From Trebonia sp. (GTDB taxonomy: Bacteria; Actinomycetota; Actinomycetes; Streptosporangiales; Streptosporangiaceae): a stretch of 22,295 bases of DNA. A program made the position numbers and the translations under genes. Within the stretch, counting starts at the first letter, position 1, and each line of letters begins with the position of its first letter. Below are positions 1 through 7,280 of this stretch, piece after piece. The notes under the pieces were generated by a model. That model saw nothing but the letters and a program-made list of their open reading frames with translations, was not told the origin of the DNA and did no database searches. The stretch is taken from the NCBI GenBank assembly GCA_030038035.1, contig JASHPP010000439.1, positions 1-22,295 of the forward strand. The letters are read 5' to 3'.

Positions 1-788
1 AGCACCGGGCGGCCCTTCTTCAGCTGCAGCCCGGCCACCACGCTGAACAGGTTGGCGTTCCCCGCCCGCTCGCCGTATCCGTTGGCGGTGCCCTGCACGT
101 GCGTGACGCCCGCCTCCACGGCGACGAGCGTGTTCGCCACGCCGCAGGCGGTGTCGTCGTGGCAGTGGATGCCGAGCCTGGCGCCGGTCCGCCCGGATAC
201 CGCGTGCACGATGTCACCGAGTTCGGTCGGCATCATGCCGCCGTTGGTGTCGCACAGTGCGATCACGTCCGCGCCGGCCTCCGCGGCGACGCGCACGCAT
301 TCCAGAGCGTACGAGGGGTTGGACCGGTACCCGTCGAAGAAGTGCTCGGCGTCGAGGAACACCCGGCGGCCCTCGGCCCGCAGATGCCGGACGGTGTCGG
401 CGATCATTCTCAGGTTCTCGTCAAGCGTGGTGCGCAGGGCGAGCTCGACGTGCCGGTCGTGGCTCTTCGCCACCAGCGTCACGATCGGCGCGAGCGACTC
501 CCGCAACGCCGCGACCTGCGGGTCATCGGCGGCCTTGACGCCGGCCTTGCGCGTCGAGCCGAACGCCACGAGCTGGGCGTGCTGCAGGCTTAGCTCGGTC
601 CTGGCGCGGCGGAAGAACTCCGTGTCCTTGGGGATCGCGCCTGGCCAGCCGCCCTCGATGAACCCGACGCCAAGCCGGTCCAGGTGCCGGGCGATCACGA
701 GCTTGTCGGCAACCGTGAGGTTAAGACCCTCCTGCTGCGCACCGTCGCGCAATGTCGTGTCGTAGACGTGGAACTGGTCGTCGACCAT
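1..788 (-). CDS. cimA: Citramalate synthase, N-terminal part (cut by window start)
   Basis: The reading frame opens with ATG at 788 and runs without a stop to base 1, giving about 262 residues; the C-terminus lies outside the window. It starts MVDDQFHVYDTTLRDGAQQE, the HMGL-like TIM-barrel signature of the citramalate/isopropylmalate synthase family. Further on are GGWPGAIPKD (typical of CimA-type enzymes), the metal-binding HCHDD and the NGYGERAGNANL motif. The family condenses pyruvate with acetyl-CoA to citramalate, an isoleucine route that does not need threonine. I favour CimA over LeuA or homocitrate synthase because of the DGAQQEG and GGWPG motifs. The upstream leader carries Ile codons, which fits this assignment. 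A GGAAG ribosome-binding candidate lies about a dozen bases before the start. The missing C-terminal regulatory domain prevents full confirmation. Confidence 0.9.
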   Translation of the reverse strand, partial: MVDDQFHVYDTTLRDGAQQEGLNLTVADKLVIARHLDRLGVGFIEGGWPGAIPKDTEFFRRARTELSLQHAQLVAFGSTRKAGVKAADDPQVAALRESLAPIVTLVAKSHDRHVELALRTTLDENLRMIADTVRHLRAEGRRVFLDAEHFFDGYRSNPSYALECVRVAAEAGADVIALCDTNGGMMPTELGDIVHAVSGRTGARLGIHCHDDTACGVANTLVAVEAGVTHVQGTANGYGERAGNANLFSVVAGLQLKKGRPV

Positions 789-856
789 CGTCGCTGTCCG
801 TTTCTTCCGTGTGCTGGGGGTTGGCTCGAGAGGCTGGTCCGCCGCGCGACAGCGCA

Positions 857-891
857 CAAACAAAAAGACCCCTCGCGGAACGCGAGAGGTC
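857..891 (-). terminator. Attenuator terminator in the cimA leader
   Basis: On the minus strand an 11-bp stem (arms 881-891 and 867-877, one G·U pair in RNA) closes a 3-base loop (878-880) and is followed at once by TTTTTGTTTG (866-857). This is a textbook intrinsic terminator, but it sits about 70 bases upstream of the cimA start codon and downstream of a short Ile-rich leader ORF. It is therefore best read as an attenuator rather than the end of the upstream gene. Confidence 0.85.
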
Positions 892-906
892 TGCGCGCCG
901 GCACCG

Positions 907-951
907 GGCCAGCTTCTTCCGCTGACCGCGCCTAGAACCTGACGTCCTAGG
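907..951 (-). promoter_or_regulatory. Two leader hairpins upstream of the cimA attenuator
   Basis: Two hairpins lie in tandem between the leader peptide and the terminator. The first (931-951) pairs CCTAGGAC with GTTCTAGG, 8 bp with one G·U and a 5-base loop, and contains the stop codon of the leader ORF in its 5' arm. The second (907-927) pairs GGTCAGC with GCTGGCC, 7 bp with one G·U and loop GGAAGAA. A ribosome stalled on the Ile codons would sit just upstream of the first hairpin. Which pairs act as pause or antiterminator is inference. Confidence 0.6.
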
Positions 952-991
952 AGCCGACGCGCCTGCCGATAATAATCAGCCCGGTCGTCAC
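947..991 (-). CDS. Isoleucine leader peptide of cimA
   Basis: A 14-codon ORF starting with GTG reads MTTGLIIIGRRVGS and ends in TAG. It contains Leu followed by three consecutive Ile codons (ATT ATT ATC), an improbable run in such a GC-rich genome. It precedes two hairpins and an intrinsic terminator upstream of citramalate synthase, an isoleucine-pathway gene. Actinobacteria are known to use short leader peptides, often leaderless, to attenuate ilv and leu operons. No ribosome-binding site is visible before the GTG. A CAGACT -10-like element at about -13 suggests translation from the very 5' end of the transcript, but the matching -35 (TTGGCG, spacing 19) is weak. Confidence 0.75.
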   Translation of the reverse strand: MTTGLIIIGRRVGS

Positions 992-1071
992 GGTGTTTAG
1001 TCTGCCACAATCCGGCCGCTGTTCGCCAACCGAGGGAGTGCTCGCTCGCGATGCCGCCGCGGAGCCGGTCA

Positions 1072-1122
1072 GGCCGTCAGCCGATCGAGCCGTCGGGCCG
1101 TCGGGCCGTCAGCCGATCGAGC
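1072..1122. repeat. Direct repeat, two copies, 32-bp period
   Basis: GGCCGTCAGCCGATCGAGC occurs identically at 1072-1090 and 1104-1122, separated by copies of GGGCCGTCG. It lies just past the stop codon of the PBP-like gene and before the cimA leader. The period is not a multiple of three, which fits a non-coding location. No function is evident. Confidence 0.7.
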
Positions 1123-1124
1123 TG

Positions 1125-3440
1125 TCAGCCGGTCGCCGACAGGAAGGCGCCGGCCAGCGCGGCGGCCGACTGGGCCGGGCTGGTTCCGGTCTCGAGAACC
1201 GCGACGGCCATGCTGCCCCGGTATCCCACGAACCAGCTCAGCCAGGAGTGCGCGCCGGTCTGCACGATCCCGGCCTGGCCGTATACCGGCTCGCCTGATA
1301 CGTTGGCGGCGCGCGCGGCACCCGAGCGCACCGCATCGCGCATCAACTGCCGCAAGTCGCTCAGCCCGGCCGCCGACAGTGGCGCCTGCCACGTCGCCGG
1401 CGGGTCATCGGTGACGAGCACCGGCGCGTGGCCGGTGCCGGCGTCGACCTCGGCCGCGACCATGGCCATGCCCAGCGGGCTCATCAGCACCCCGCCGGCG
1501 CCGGTCGCCTGCGCCGCCAGGCCTGCCTCGTCCGAAGCGGTCGGCGCCGACCCGGAAAACGCCTGTACGTGCAGGTTCCATGTGGCGCCGACGCCGAATG
1601 ACCGCTCCACGGCCGCGAGCCCTGCCGGGGTCAGTTTCTGCGACATAGCCGCGAACGCCGCCGCGCAGCCGTCGGCGAAGTCCGAGGCGAAGGTGGCCGA
1701 CGAGGACCGGCCTGACCCGCCGGGGCTCGCCTGGTCCTGGCAGGGCAGGGGCGTGTTCGCGGTGTATCCGGCGCCGAGCAGCGCCGCCGCCGACACGATG
1801 CTGAAGGCCATGCCTGGCTCAAGCCTGGCGTTCAGCACCCCGCCCGGAGGAAGGGCGACGGTCCCGGCCTCGCGGGAGGCAAGCGCGAGGATGCCGCCGT
1901 TCGCGGCGTCAACGGCGACGATCTCGCCCGAGTCGGGCTGCCCCGCGAGTGCCGCCGCCGCCGCGTCCTGGTCGCGGCTGACGAGCGTGGTCCGCAGCGG
2001 GATGCCGGTGCGTCCTTGTGACGTCCACAGCCTCGCCACGGTCCGGCCCGCGGCGTTGACCACGAGGACCGTGGTCGTCGGCGTGCCCGCAAGCGCGCCC
2101 TGGTAGGCCTGCTCAAGCCCGGTCAGCCCGACCGTGGCGCCAGGCTGGTAGGCGGCTCCCTCGGCGCGCAGCGCGCTTGAATCTTCGGTCCCGACCGTGC
2201 CGACGACCTCGGTGGCTATCGAGTCGAACAGCCGCTCCGGCCGCTGGACGTAACTCAGCCCGGGCACCTTGGCGAGCCGCGGCCATATCGCGTGAAAAGC
2301 CGCCGGGTCGAGCGCCAGCAGCGACAGGAACCCGCGCGGCGGCGCGGCCTGGATCTGGCCGAGCACCTGCTGGGAGTTGAGGTCGGCGATCTGGCTGAAC
2401 TCTTCCGCGGTCCGCGCCGCGTTGACCAGGCGGCCCGGATAGACACCGACGTGATAGACGGTCGAGTCGGTCAGCAGCGGCTGGCCGGCGGTGTCCTCTA
2501 TCTGGGCACGCGGCGCGAACGCGGTCAGCACCGCGAGCCGGTCGCCCGGCTCCAGGCTCGGGTTGATCACCTCAGGTGCCCAGTCGATGAGCCACTGCCC
2601 GCCCTTCACCGCGAGCCCGAACCGCCCGGTGTAGGTCCACTGGTTCCCGCCCTCGCCCATGTCCACGGTGGCCTTGAAGACCGCCACCGCGGTGTCCCCG
2701 TGCTGCGTGACCGAGTCCATGGCGAAGAAGGTGTCGGTCGCGTCGAGGTCGGTGTAGGCCGCGGCGAGCTGCGCGGCCACCTGGGCATGGTTCCCGTTGG
2801 TCAGCGCGGCCGCCTGGGCGTACTTGCCCTGTTGCCAGTCGAACAAGAACGCCTGCACCGCGGGCTCGGCGGATGCCTCGCTGCCGAAGCCGGTCGCGAA
2901 GCCGATGGTGAGCAGGCCCACGACGATCACCAACACGGCGGCCGTGCGCTGCCGCCGCGACATCCGGACGCGGCGTGTCGACGGCTTGCGGTGCCTGCTT
3001 CGGCCAGTGTGCGGCGGACCAGCCGGGTGCGGCGCGCCGCCAGGGTGCGGACCGGCCGGGTGCGGTGGGCCCCCGGCCTGCGGCGGGCCGCCAGGGTATG
3101 GCCCGCCGCCGGAACGCGGTGGACCGCCTGGACGCGGCGAACCGGCCGGTCGGGACGGCGCGCCGGGACGAGGCGGCAGCGGCGAACCGGGACGAGGCGG
3201 CAGCGGCGTGCCTGGTGCGCCCCCATGCTGTCGCGGATCGCGGGAAGGAGCACCGGGTACGTCCGGCATGCCGACAGCGCCCGGAGCGCCCGGGCCACCC
3301 GGAGCGCCCGCGGGGCCAGCGGCAGGACCGGGGGCACGGGGATCGGAAAGCGGAGCCGGGGGCGTCCCTGCCCCCCTCGGCAGCCCATAAGACCGGGGTG
3401 GCCCAGCATGGCTACCCCGGTCACGCGAGCGCGCAGTCAC
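1125..3440 (-). CDS. PBP-like transpeptidase homologue with degenerate active site
   Basis: A protein of 771 residues. Residues 1-155 are a Pro/Gly/Arg-rich cytoplasmic tail with short repeats (PPRPGSPL, PPRPGAPS). One membrane segment follows at about 166-186, then an NTF2-like MecA_N domain (about 190-300), a PBP dimer domain (about 305-480) and a transpeptidase fold (about 490-771). The fold is class B PBP: IVAVDAANGGILALAS, then PGMAFSIVSAAALL where active enzymes have PGSTFK-. All three catalytic motifs are lost: SxxK is M544-A-F-S547, SxN is G591-C-A, and KTG is Q722-A-G. It should not acylate peptidoglycan or beta-lactams. The GTG start at 3440 has a GGAGG site six bases upstream, 15 bases after the smpB stop, so it is probably co-transcribed with ftsE-ftsX-smpB. 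A scaffold, regulatory or sensing role in the envelope is inferred. Confidence 0.88.
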   Translation of the reverse strand: MTARSRDRGSHAGPPRSYGLPRGAGTPPAPLSDPRAPGPAAGPAGAPGGPGAPGAVGMPDVPGAPSRDPRQHGGAPGTPLPPRPGSPLPPRPGAPSRPAGSPRPGGPPRSGGGPYPGGPPQAGGPPHPAGPHPGGAPHPAGPPHTGRSRHRKPSTRRVRMSRRQRTAAVLVIVVGLLTIGFATGFGSEASAEPAVQAFLFDWQQGKYAQAAALTNGNHAQVAAQLAAAYTDLDATDTFFAMDSVTQHGDTAVAVFKATVDMGEGGNQWTYTGRFGLAVKGGQWLIDWAPEVINPSLEPGDRLAVLTAFAPRAQIEDTAGQPLLTDSTVYHVGVYPGRLVNAARTAEEFSQIADLNSQQVLGQIQAAPPRGFLSLLALDPAAFHAIWPRLAKVPGLSYVQRPERLFDSIATEVVGTVGTEDSSALRAEGAAYQPGATVGLTGLEQAYQGALAGTPTTTVLVVNAAGRTVARLWTSQGRTGIPLRTTLVSRDQDAAAAALAGQPDSGEIVAVDAANGGILALASREAGTVALPPGGVLNARLEPGMAFSIVSAAALLGAGYTANTPLPCQDQASPGGSGRSSSATFASDFADGCAAAFAAMSQKLTPAGLAAVERSFGVGATWNLHVQAFSGSAPTASDEAGLAAQATGAGGVLMSPLGMAMVAAEVDAGTGHAPVLVTDDPPATWQAPLSAAGLSDLRQLMRDAVRSGAARAANVSGEPVYGQAGIVQTGAHSWLSWFVGYRGSMAVAVLETGTSPAQSAAALAGAFLSATG

Positions 3441-3455
3441 CGTCCGCCTCCGGAG

Positions 3456-3920
3456 TCACCGTCGTCGCCGTAGGGCACGCTCGACCTCCCTGGCTGCGTC
3501 TCGCCGGGCCAGGTCTTGCCTTTTATCGTATGTCCGTTTGCCGCGGGCAAGCGCAAGCTCCACCTTGACTTTGCCGTCCTTGAAATACAACGACAGCGGG
3601 ATAAGCGTGAGGCCCTGTTCCGATGTCTTGCGGACCAGTCGCTCGATTTCTCCCCGGTGCAGCAAGAGCTTTCTGGTCCGCCTGGGCGCGTGGTTGGTCC
3701 AGGTGCCCAGCGTGTACTCCGGTATATGAACGTTATGCAGCCAGACTTCCCCGCCCGAGACCTCCCCGAACCCATCGGCCAGTGACGCGCGGCCGGCGCG
3801 CAGTGATTTCACCTCGGTGCCAGTGAGCGCGATGCCGGCCTCGTAGACGTCCTCGATCGCGTAGTCATGCCGGGCGCGCCGGTTCCGTGCGATGACCTTG
3901 TTTCCCTGCTCGCGTGCCAC
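3456..3920 (-). CDS. smpB: SsrA-binding protein SmpB
   Basis: SmpB binds tmRNA and delivers it to stalled ribosomes for trans-translation. The sequence carries the family hallmarks: [68 protein letters not shown] and a basic C-terminal tail ([16 protein letters not shown]). I chose GTG at 3920 (VAREQGNK), which follows an AGGAG site closely and gives 154 residues, matching the usual size. The frame stays open up to 3971, but that extension is not family-like. The gene lies 70 bases after ftsX and 15 bases before the PBP-like gene, all in one direction. No tmRNA gene was seen in the window. Confidence 0.95.
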   Translation of the reverse strand: MAREQGNKVIARNRRARHDYAIEDVYEAGIALTGTEVKSLRAGRASLADGFGEVSGGEVWLHNVHIPEYTLGTWTNHAPRRTRKLLLHRGEIERLVRKTSEQGLTLIPLSLYFKDGKVKVELALARGKRTYDKRQDLARRDAAREVERALRRRR

Positions 3921-3990
3921 GTCTCTCCTGTCAGCCAGCCTGCGGCTACCGTCAGACCCCGGACCAGCCAACCGCCCCGGCCGCGGACGT

Positions 3991-4896
3991 CTAGACGCGC
4001 AGGTAGCGGCGCAGCGTCACGAACGACGTCACGCCGCATAGCAGCACTCCCACGCCCATCGCGAGCACAATGACCTCGACTAGGTCGGTAACGGACAGGC
4101 CCACGTTGTAGCTGAAGTACTGCTGCAGGTTATTAAGCAGCAGCGACTTCACGCCAATCAGCAGGCAAGCGGCGAGCGCCCAGCCGAACAGGCCGGCGAT
4201 CACTCCCTCGAGCAGGAACGGCAGCTGGATATAGAAATTGGACGCGCCGACCAGCCGCATAATGCCGGTCTCCCGCCGCCGGTTGAATGCGGACAGCCGG
4301 ATCGTGTTGGCCACCAGCAGGATCGCCGCCACGATCAAGATCAGCGCCACGACCACGACCGCGTTCCTCGCTCCGTCCAGGAGCCGGTAGAACTTGGCGA
4401 GAATGGTCTCCTCGTCGATGACCGAGTCGACGCCGGGCGCGCCCGTCACCGCGCTGGCGACGATGTTGTAGTCGGCCGCCGGGTCGCGCAGCTTGACCTC
4501 GAACGACGGCGGAACGTCGCCTACCGTGACCGTGGAGACGTAGGACGGGTCGTCGGCGAAGTCGTGCTTGAACTGCGCGTACGCCGCTGACAGGGAGACG
4601 TAGGAGACGTCCTCGACCTGCGGCATCGCGGTCAGCGTCTGATAGATCTGCTGCTGCTCGGCCTGTGTCACCGCCCCGCGGCAGGCCGGGTTGGGGCTGG
4701 TGGCCGTGCACAGGTAGACCGAGATCTGCACCTTGCTCTGCCAGTACGTCCGCGTGCTGTCGACCTGCTTGACGAACAGCAGCCCCGTGCCAAGCAGGGA
4801 CAGGCTGATCGCCACCACCACGATGAGCGCGACAGTCATGGTGAGGTTGCGGCGCAGCCCGACCCAGATCTCCTGGAACACGAAGTTCGAACGCAT
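3991..4896 (-). CDS. ftsX: Cell-division permease FtsX
   Basis: FtsX, 301 residues, is the membrane partner of the ATPase FtsE. In other bacteria the complex activates peptidoglycan hydrolases at division or elongation sites. Four membrane segments are visible: about residues 18-43, 178-200, 229-251 and 272-293. A large extracellular loop lies between the first two. The conserved cytoplasmic segment [20 protein letters not shown] precedes TM3, and the protein starts [17 protein letters not shown], which is typical of actinobacterial FtsX. The extracellular loop contains two Cys ([13 protein letters not shown]) that could form a disulphide. It follows ftsE by 78 bases in the same direction and ends in TAG. 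Confidence 0.95.
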   Translation of the reverse strand: MRSNFVFQEIWVGLRRNLTMTVALIVVVAISLSLLGTGLLFVKQVDSTRTYWQSKVQISVYLCTATSPNPACRGAVTQAEQQQIYQTLTAMPQVEDVSYVSLSAAYAQFKHDFADDPSYVSTVTVGDVPPSFEVKLRDPAADYNIVASAVTGAPGVDSVIDEETILAKFYRLLDGARNAVVVVALILIVAAILLVANTIRLSAFNRRRETGIMRLVGASNFYIQLPFLLEGVIAGLFGWALAACLLIGVKSLLLNNLQQYFSYNVGLSVTDLVEVIVLAMGVGVLLCGVTSFVTLRRYLRV

Positions 4897-4974
4897 ACTG
4901 GCCTTATCTCATCCCTCAGTAGTCCTGTGTGGTCTCGTGCGGCACACCGTAAGTAAGCGGTTATCGAGTCCCGG

Positions 4975-5664
4975 CTAGTACGCCTGGCCGTAAACCCCCC
5001 GTACCTGGTCGCGGACCACCTTGCCGTACTCGAGCTCGATGACGCGCTTGCGCATCGAGTCGACGATGGCGGCGTCATGGGTAGCCATGACGACAGTCGT
5101 CCCGGTCCTGTTGATCCGGTCAAGCACCTTCATGATCCCGATCGAGGTCGCCGGGTCGATGTTGCCCGTCGGCTCATCGGCGAGCAGGATCATCGGACGG
5201 TTGACGAACGCCCTGGCCATCGCGACCCGCTGCTGCTCGCCACCCGACAGCTCGTCCGGCATCCGGTCGTGCTTGCCCTCCAGGCCCACCAGGTCGATGA
5301 CCTCGGGGACCACGCGGCGGATGAAGCGCCGAGGCTTGCCGATTACCTCGAGCGCGAACGCCACGTTCTGGTAGACGCTCTTGTTCGGGAGCAGCCGGAA
5401 GTCCTGGAACACGCAGCCGATGCGGCGCCGCAGGTGCGGCACCTTCCAGTTCGTGAGCCGCGCCAGGTCCTTGCCGGCGACGTGGATGCGCCCCTCGCTG
5501 GGGCGCTCCTCCTTGAGGATGAGCCTGAGGAACGTCGACTTGCCGGACCCGGAGGGACCGACAAGGAAAACAAACTCACCCTTGTTGACCGTGAGGTCGA
5601 CGTTCTCCAGCGCGGCCCGATTCTGGTTCGGGTAGATCTTGGTGACGTTATCAAAGTTGATCAC
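4975..5664 (-). CDS. ftsE: Cell-division ATP-binding protein FtsE
   Basis: ABC ATPase of 229 residues that pairs with FtsX. Walker A is GPSGSGKST (36-44), the Q-loop lies in [10 protein letters not shown] (85-94), the signature is LSGGEQQR (139-146), Walker B is [12 protein letters not shown] (159-170) and the H-loop is ATHD (194-197). The opening [14 protein letters not shown] is characteristic of FtsE. The start is GTG at 5664; the upstream stretch shows no strong Shine-Dalgarno, so a leaderless or weakly initiated transcript is possible. It heads the ftsE-ftsX-smpB-PBP-like series. Confidence 0.95.
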   Translation of the reverse strand: MINFDNVTKIYPNQNRAALENVDLTVNKGEFVFLVGPSGSGKSTFLRLILKEERPSEGRIHVAGKDLARLTNWKVPHLRRRIGCVFQDFRLLPNKSVYQNVAFALEVIGKPRRFIRRVVPEVIDLVGLEGKHDRMPDELSGGEQQRVAMARAFVNRPMILLADEPTGNIDPATSIGIMKVLDRINRTGTTVVMATHDAAIVDSMRKRVIELEYGKVVRDQVRGVYGQAY

Positions 5665-5726
5665 GGGACCATCACTACGATCTCGACGAGGAGGGACAGG
5701 CCAACCCGCGGCACGGGTGCCGCCTA

Positions 5727-5779
5727 GCGGGTAATTGCGGCCTGGCCGGGCAACTTGCGGGTAACCTGGTTTGGCCAGG
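5727..5779. repeat. GCGGGTAA direct repeats and small inverted repeat upstream of ftsE
   Basis: GCGGGTAA occurs at 5727-5734 and 5757-5764, a 30-bp (about three helical turns) spacing. The second copy runs straight into the hairpin CCTGG-TTTGG-CCAGG (5765-5779). CCTGGCC at 5741-5747 also pairs at distance with GGCCAGG (5773-5779). The block lies in the 197-base divergent gap between ftsE (minus) and the small plus-strand gene. A regulator site is possible but unproven. Confidence 0.35.
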
Positions 5780-5861
5780 GAACAGTCTAGGGGGAAACTG
5801 GCGGCTAAGGCTCCAGATCACTCCAAGTGCGCCGGGGCGCCGCTACCGGAAGGGGTATGAG

Positions 5862-6050
5862 ATGAGCTGCGAGCACCTGATCTGCGCGCACTGCGCGGGT
5901 CCAGTGGTCGAGGGACGCTGTCCGGTGTGCCGGGCCGCCCGCGCGCACGTCCACCACCGCGGCCCGGCCGGCGTGACCCCGCAACTGCTGATCGCCGCTG
6001 CGCTGATCCTGCTGCTCGGCCTGCTGATCGCGACCCATGTGCTCGGGTAG
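5862..6050 (+). CDS. Small Cys-rich membrane protein (62 aa)
   Basis: A 62-residue protein. The N-terminus is Cys-rich: MSCEHLICAHC, then RCPVC, forming two CxxC pairs (CAHC and CPVC) plus C3, like a compact zinc ribbon. A His/Arg linker (ARAHVHHRG) follows, then one hydrophobic segment, LLIAAALILLLGLLIATHVL (residues 42-61), at the C-terminus. It looks like a tail-anchored protein with a cytoplasmic metal-binding head. GGAAGGGG lies upstream at a workable spacing for the ATG. I believe small ORFs of this kind occur between prfB and ftsE in other actinomycetes, but cannot check. Function unknown; it is divergent from ftsE and convergent with prfB. Confidence 0.7.
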   Translation: MSCEHLICAHCAGPVVEGRCPVCRAARAHVHHRGPAGVTPQLLIAAALILLLGLLIATHVLG

Positions 6051-6078
6051 CAGGGCACTGGCGAACTAAGCCCGCCGG

Positions 6079-7194
6079 TTACTGCCTGCCGCCGTTCTCC
6101 CCGCGGCGCAGCCAGCGGATCTCCGCGTCGATGAAGTCGTCGATCTCGCCGTCGAGCACCGCGAGCGCGTTGCCCGTTTCCATCCCGGTCCGCACGTCTT
6201 TCACGTTCTGGTACGGGTACAGCACATAGTTGCGGATCTGGGTCCCCCAGGCCCGGCCGCCGTCGCCGCGCAGCGCGGCCATCTCCTCGGCTTCCTCCTG
6301 GCGCCGCCGCTCCAGCAGCTTGGCCTGCAGGACGGCCATCGCCGAGGCCTTGTTCTGTATCTGGCTCCGCTCGTTCTGGCAGGACACCACGATACCGGTC
6401 GGCAGGTGCGTGATCCGGACCGCAGAGTCCGTGGTGTTGACGCCCTGACCGCCCGGTCCTGAGGAACGGAACACGTCTACCCGGATCTCGTCCTCGGGGA
6501 TCTCGACGTGGTCGGTCTGCTCTACCACGGGCATCACGTCCACGCCGGCGAACGACGTCTGCCTGCGGCCCTGGTTGTCGTACTTGGAGATGCGGACCAT
6601 CCGGTGCGTGCCCTGCTCGCCGCGCAGTGTCCCGTACGCGTACGGCGCCTTCACCGCGAACGTGGTGGACTTGATGCCCGCCTCGCCGTAGGACACGTCG
6701 TAGACCTCGGCCGGGTACTTGCGCCGTTCCGCCCAGCGCAGGTACATGCGCTGCAGGTTTCCCGCGAAGTCCTCCGCGTCCGCGCCGCCGGCCTGCGAGT
6801 TGATCGTGATCAGCGCCTCGCGGTTGTCGTAGTCGCCGTTAAGCAGCGTGCGGACCTCAAGCTGGTCGATCTCCTTACGCAGCCGGGCAAGGTCGCCCAT
6901 CGCCTCGTCCCTGGCGGACTGGTCGTGCTCGTCGTCGGCAAGCTCGAACAGTACGCGGGTGTCATCGAGGCGCTGCCGCAGGCTGTCCAGCCGCGCCAGC
7001 TCTCCCTCCAGGTAGGAGAGCCGCCGGGTCACCTGCTGCGCACGCGCCTGGTCCTCCCAAAGTCCGGGGTCCGCGGCCTGCTCGCGCAGGTCGGCGGCCT
7101 CGGTTCGCATGGCATCGGGGTCGAGCACGGCCTCGATGCTGTCGAGCTTGGACGACAGTTCCGATAGCTCTTCGTTGGGATCGGTAGCTGCCAT
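6079..7194 (-). CDS. prfB: Peptide chain release factor 2 with variant SKY tripeptide
   Basis: RF2 of 371 residues. It has an N-terminal coiled-coil domain, the GGQ loop ([13 protein letters not shown] at 248-250) that triggers peptidyl-tRNA hydrolysis, and the following [17 protein letters not shown] and [10 protein letters not shown] blocks. RF2 normally reads UGA and UAA through an SPF tripeptide (205-207 in E. coli). At the aligned place here the sequence is [11 protein letters not shown], that is S203-K204-Y205. The surrounding residues are fully conserved, and the codons TCC AAG TAC are unambiguous. The C-terminal part ([20 protein letters not shown]) also differs from what I recall of actinobacterial RF2. 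The start at 7194 is chosen because a TAGGCT -10 box lies seven bases upstream (leaderless). No programmed frameshift is present. Confidence 0.93.
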   Translation of the reverse strand: MAATDPNEELSELSSKLDSIEAVLDPDAMRTEAADLREQAADPGLWEDQARAQQVTRRLSYLEGELARLDSLRQRLDDTRVLFELADDEHDQSARDEAMGDLARLRKEIDQLEVRTLLNGDYDNREALITINSQAGGADAEDFAGNLQRMYLRWAERRKYPAEVYDVSYGEAGIKSTTFAVKAPYAYGTLRGEQGTHRMVRISKYDNQGRRQTSFAGVDVMPVVEQTDHVEIPEDEIRVDVFRSSGPGGQGVNTTDSAVRITHLPTGIVVSCQNERSQIQNKASAMAVLQAKLLERRRQEEAEEMAALRGDGGRAWGTQIRNYVLYPYQNVKDVRTGMETGNALAVLDGEIDDFIDAEIRWLRRGENGGRQ

Positions 7195-7201
7195 GCCGGA
7201 A

Positions 7202-7207
7202 AGCCTA
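7202..7207 (-). promoter_or_regulatory. -10 element for leaderless prfB
   Basis: TAGGCT on the minus strand lies seven bases before the prfB ATG at 7194, so transcription would begin at or next to the start codon. There is no Shine-Dalgarno, which agrees with a leaderless mRNA. No convincing -35 is seen. Confidence 0.45.
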
Positions 7208-7266
7208 CGCGAGGACGGGCGCGGCGGCGTAACAGGCTGCGGCCGCGCCCGGGCGCGGATACCAGG

Positions 7267-7272
7267 TATTCT
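7267..7272 (+). promoter_or_regulatory. -10 element for leaderless lipoprotein gene
   Basis: TATTCT lies eight bases before the GTG at 7281, so the transcript would start at the start codon. No ribosome-binding site precedes the GTG. Together with the TAGGCT element on the other strand it makes an 86-base divergent promoter region. Confidence 0.45.
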
Positions 7273-7280
7273 GCCAATCC

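Noticed and set aside
857..891. Terminator of the PBP-like gene
   Set aside because: It lies over 230 bases past that stop codon and after an Ile leader ORF, directly before cimA; the attenuator reading explains more.
3991..3993. Idea that SKY in RF2 reflects loss of UGA as a stop codon
   Set aside because: UGA ends several confident genes in this window, and TAG and TAA are also used, so no codon reassignment is supported.
6079..7194. Programmed +1 frameshift in prfB
   Set aside because: The frame is continuous from the start codon through GGQ to the stop; no internal UGA or slippery CUU-UGA site is needed.
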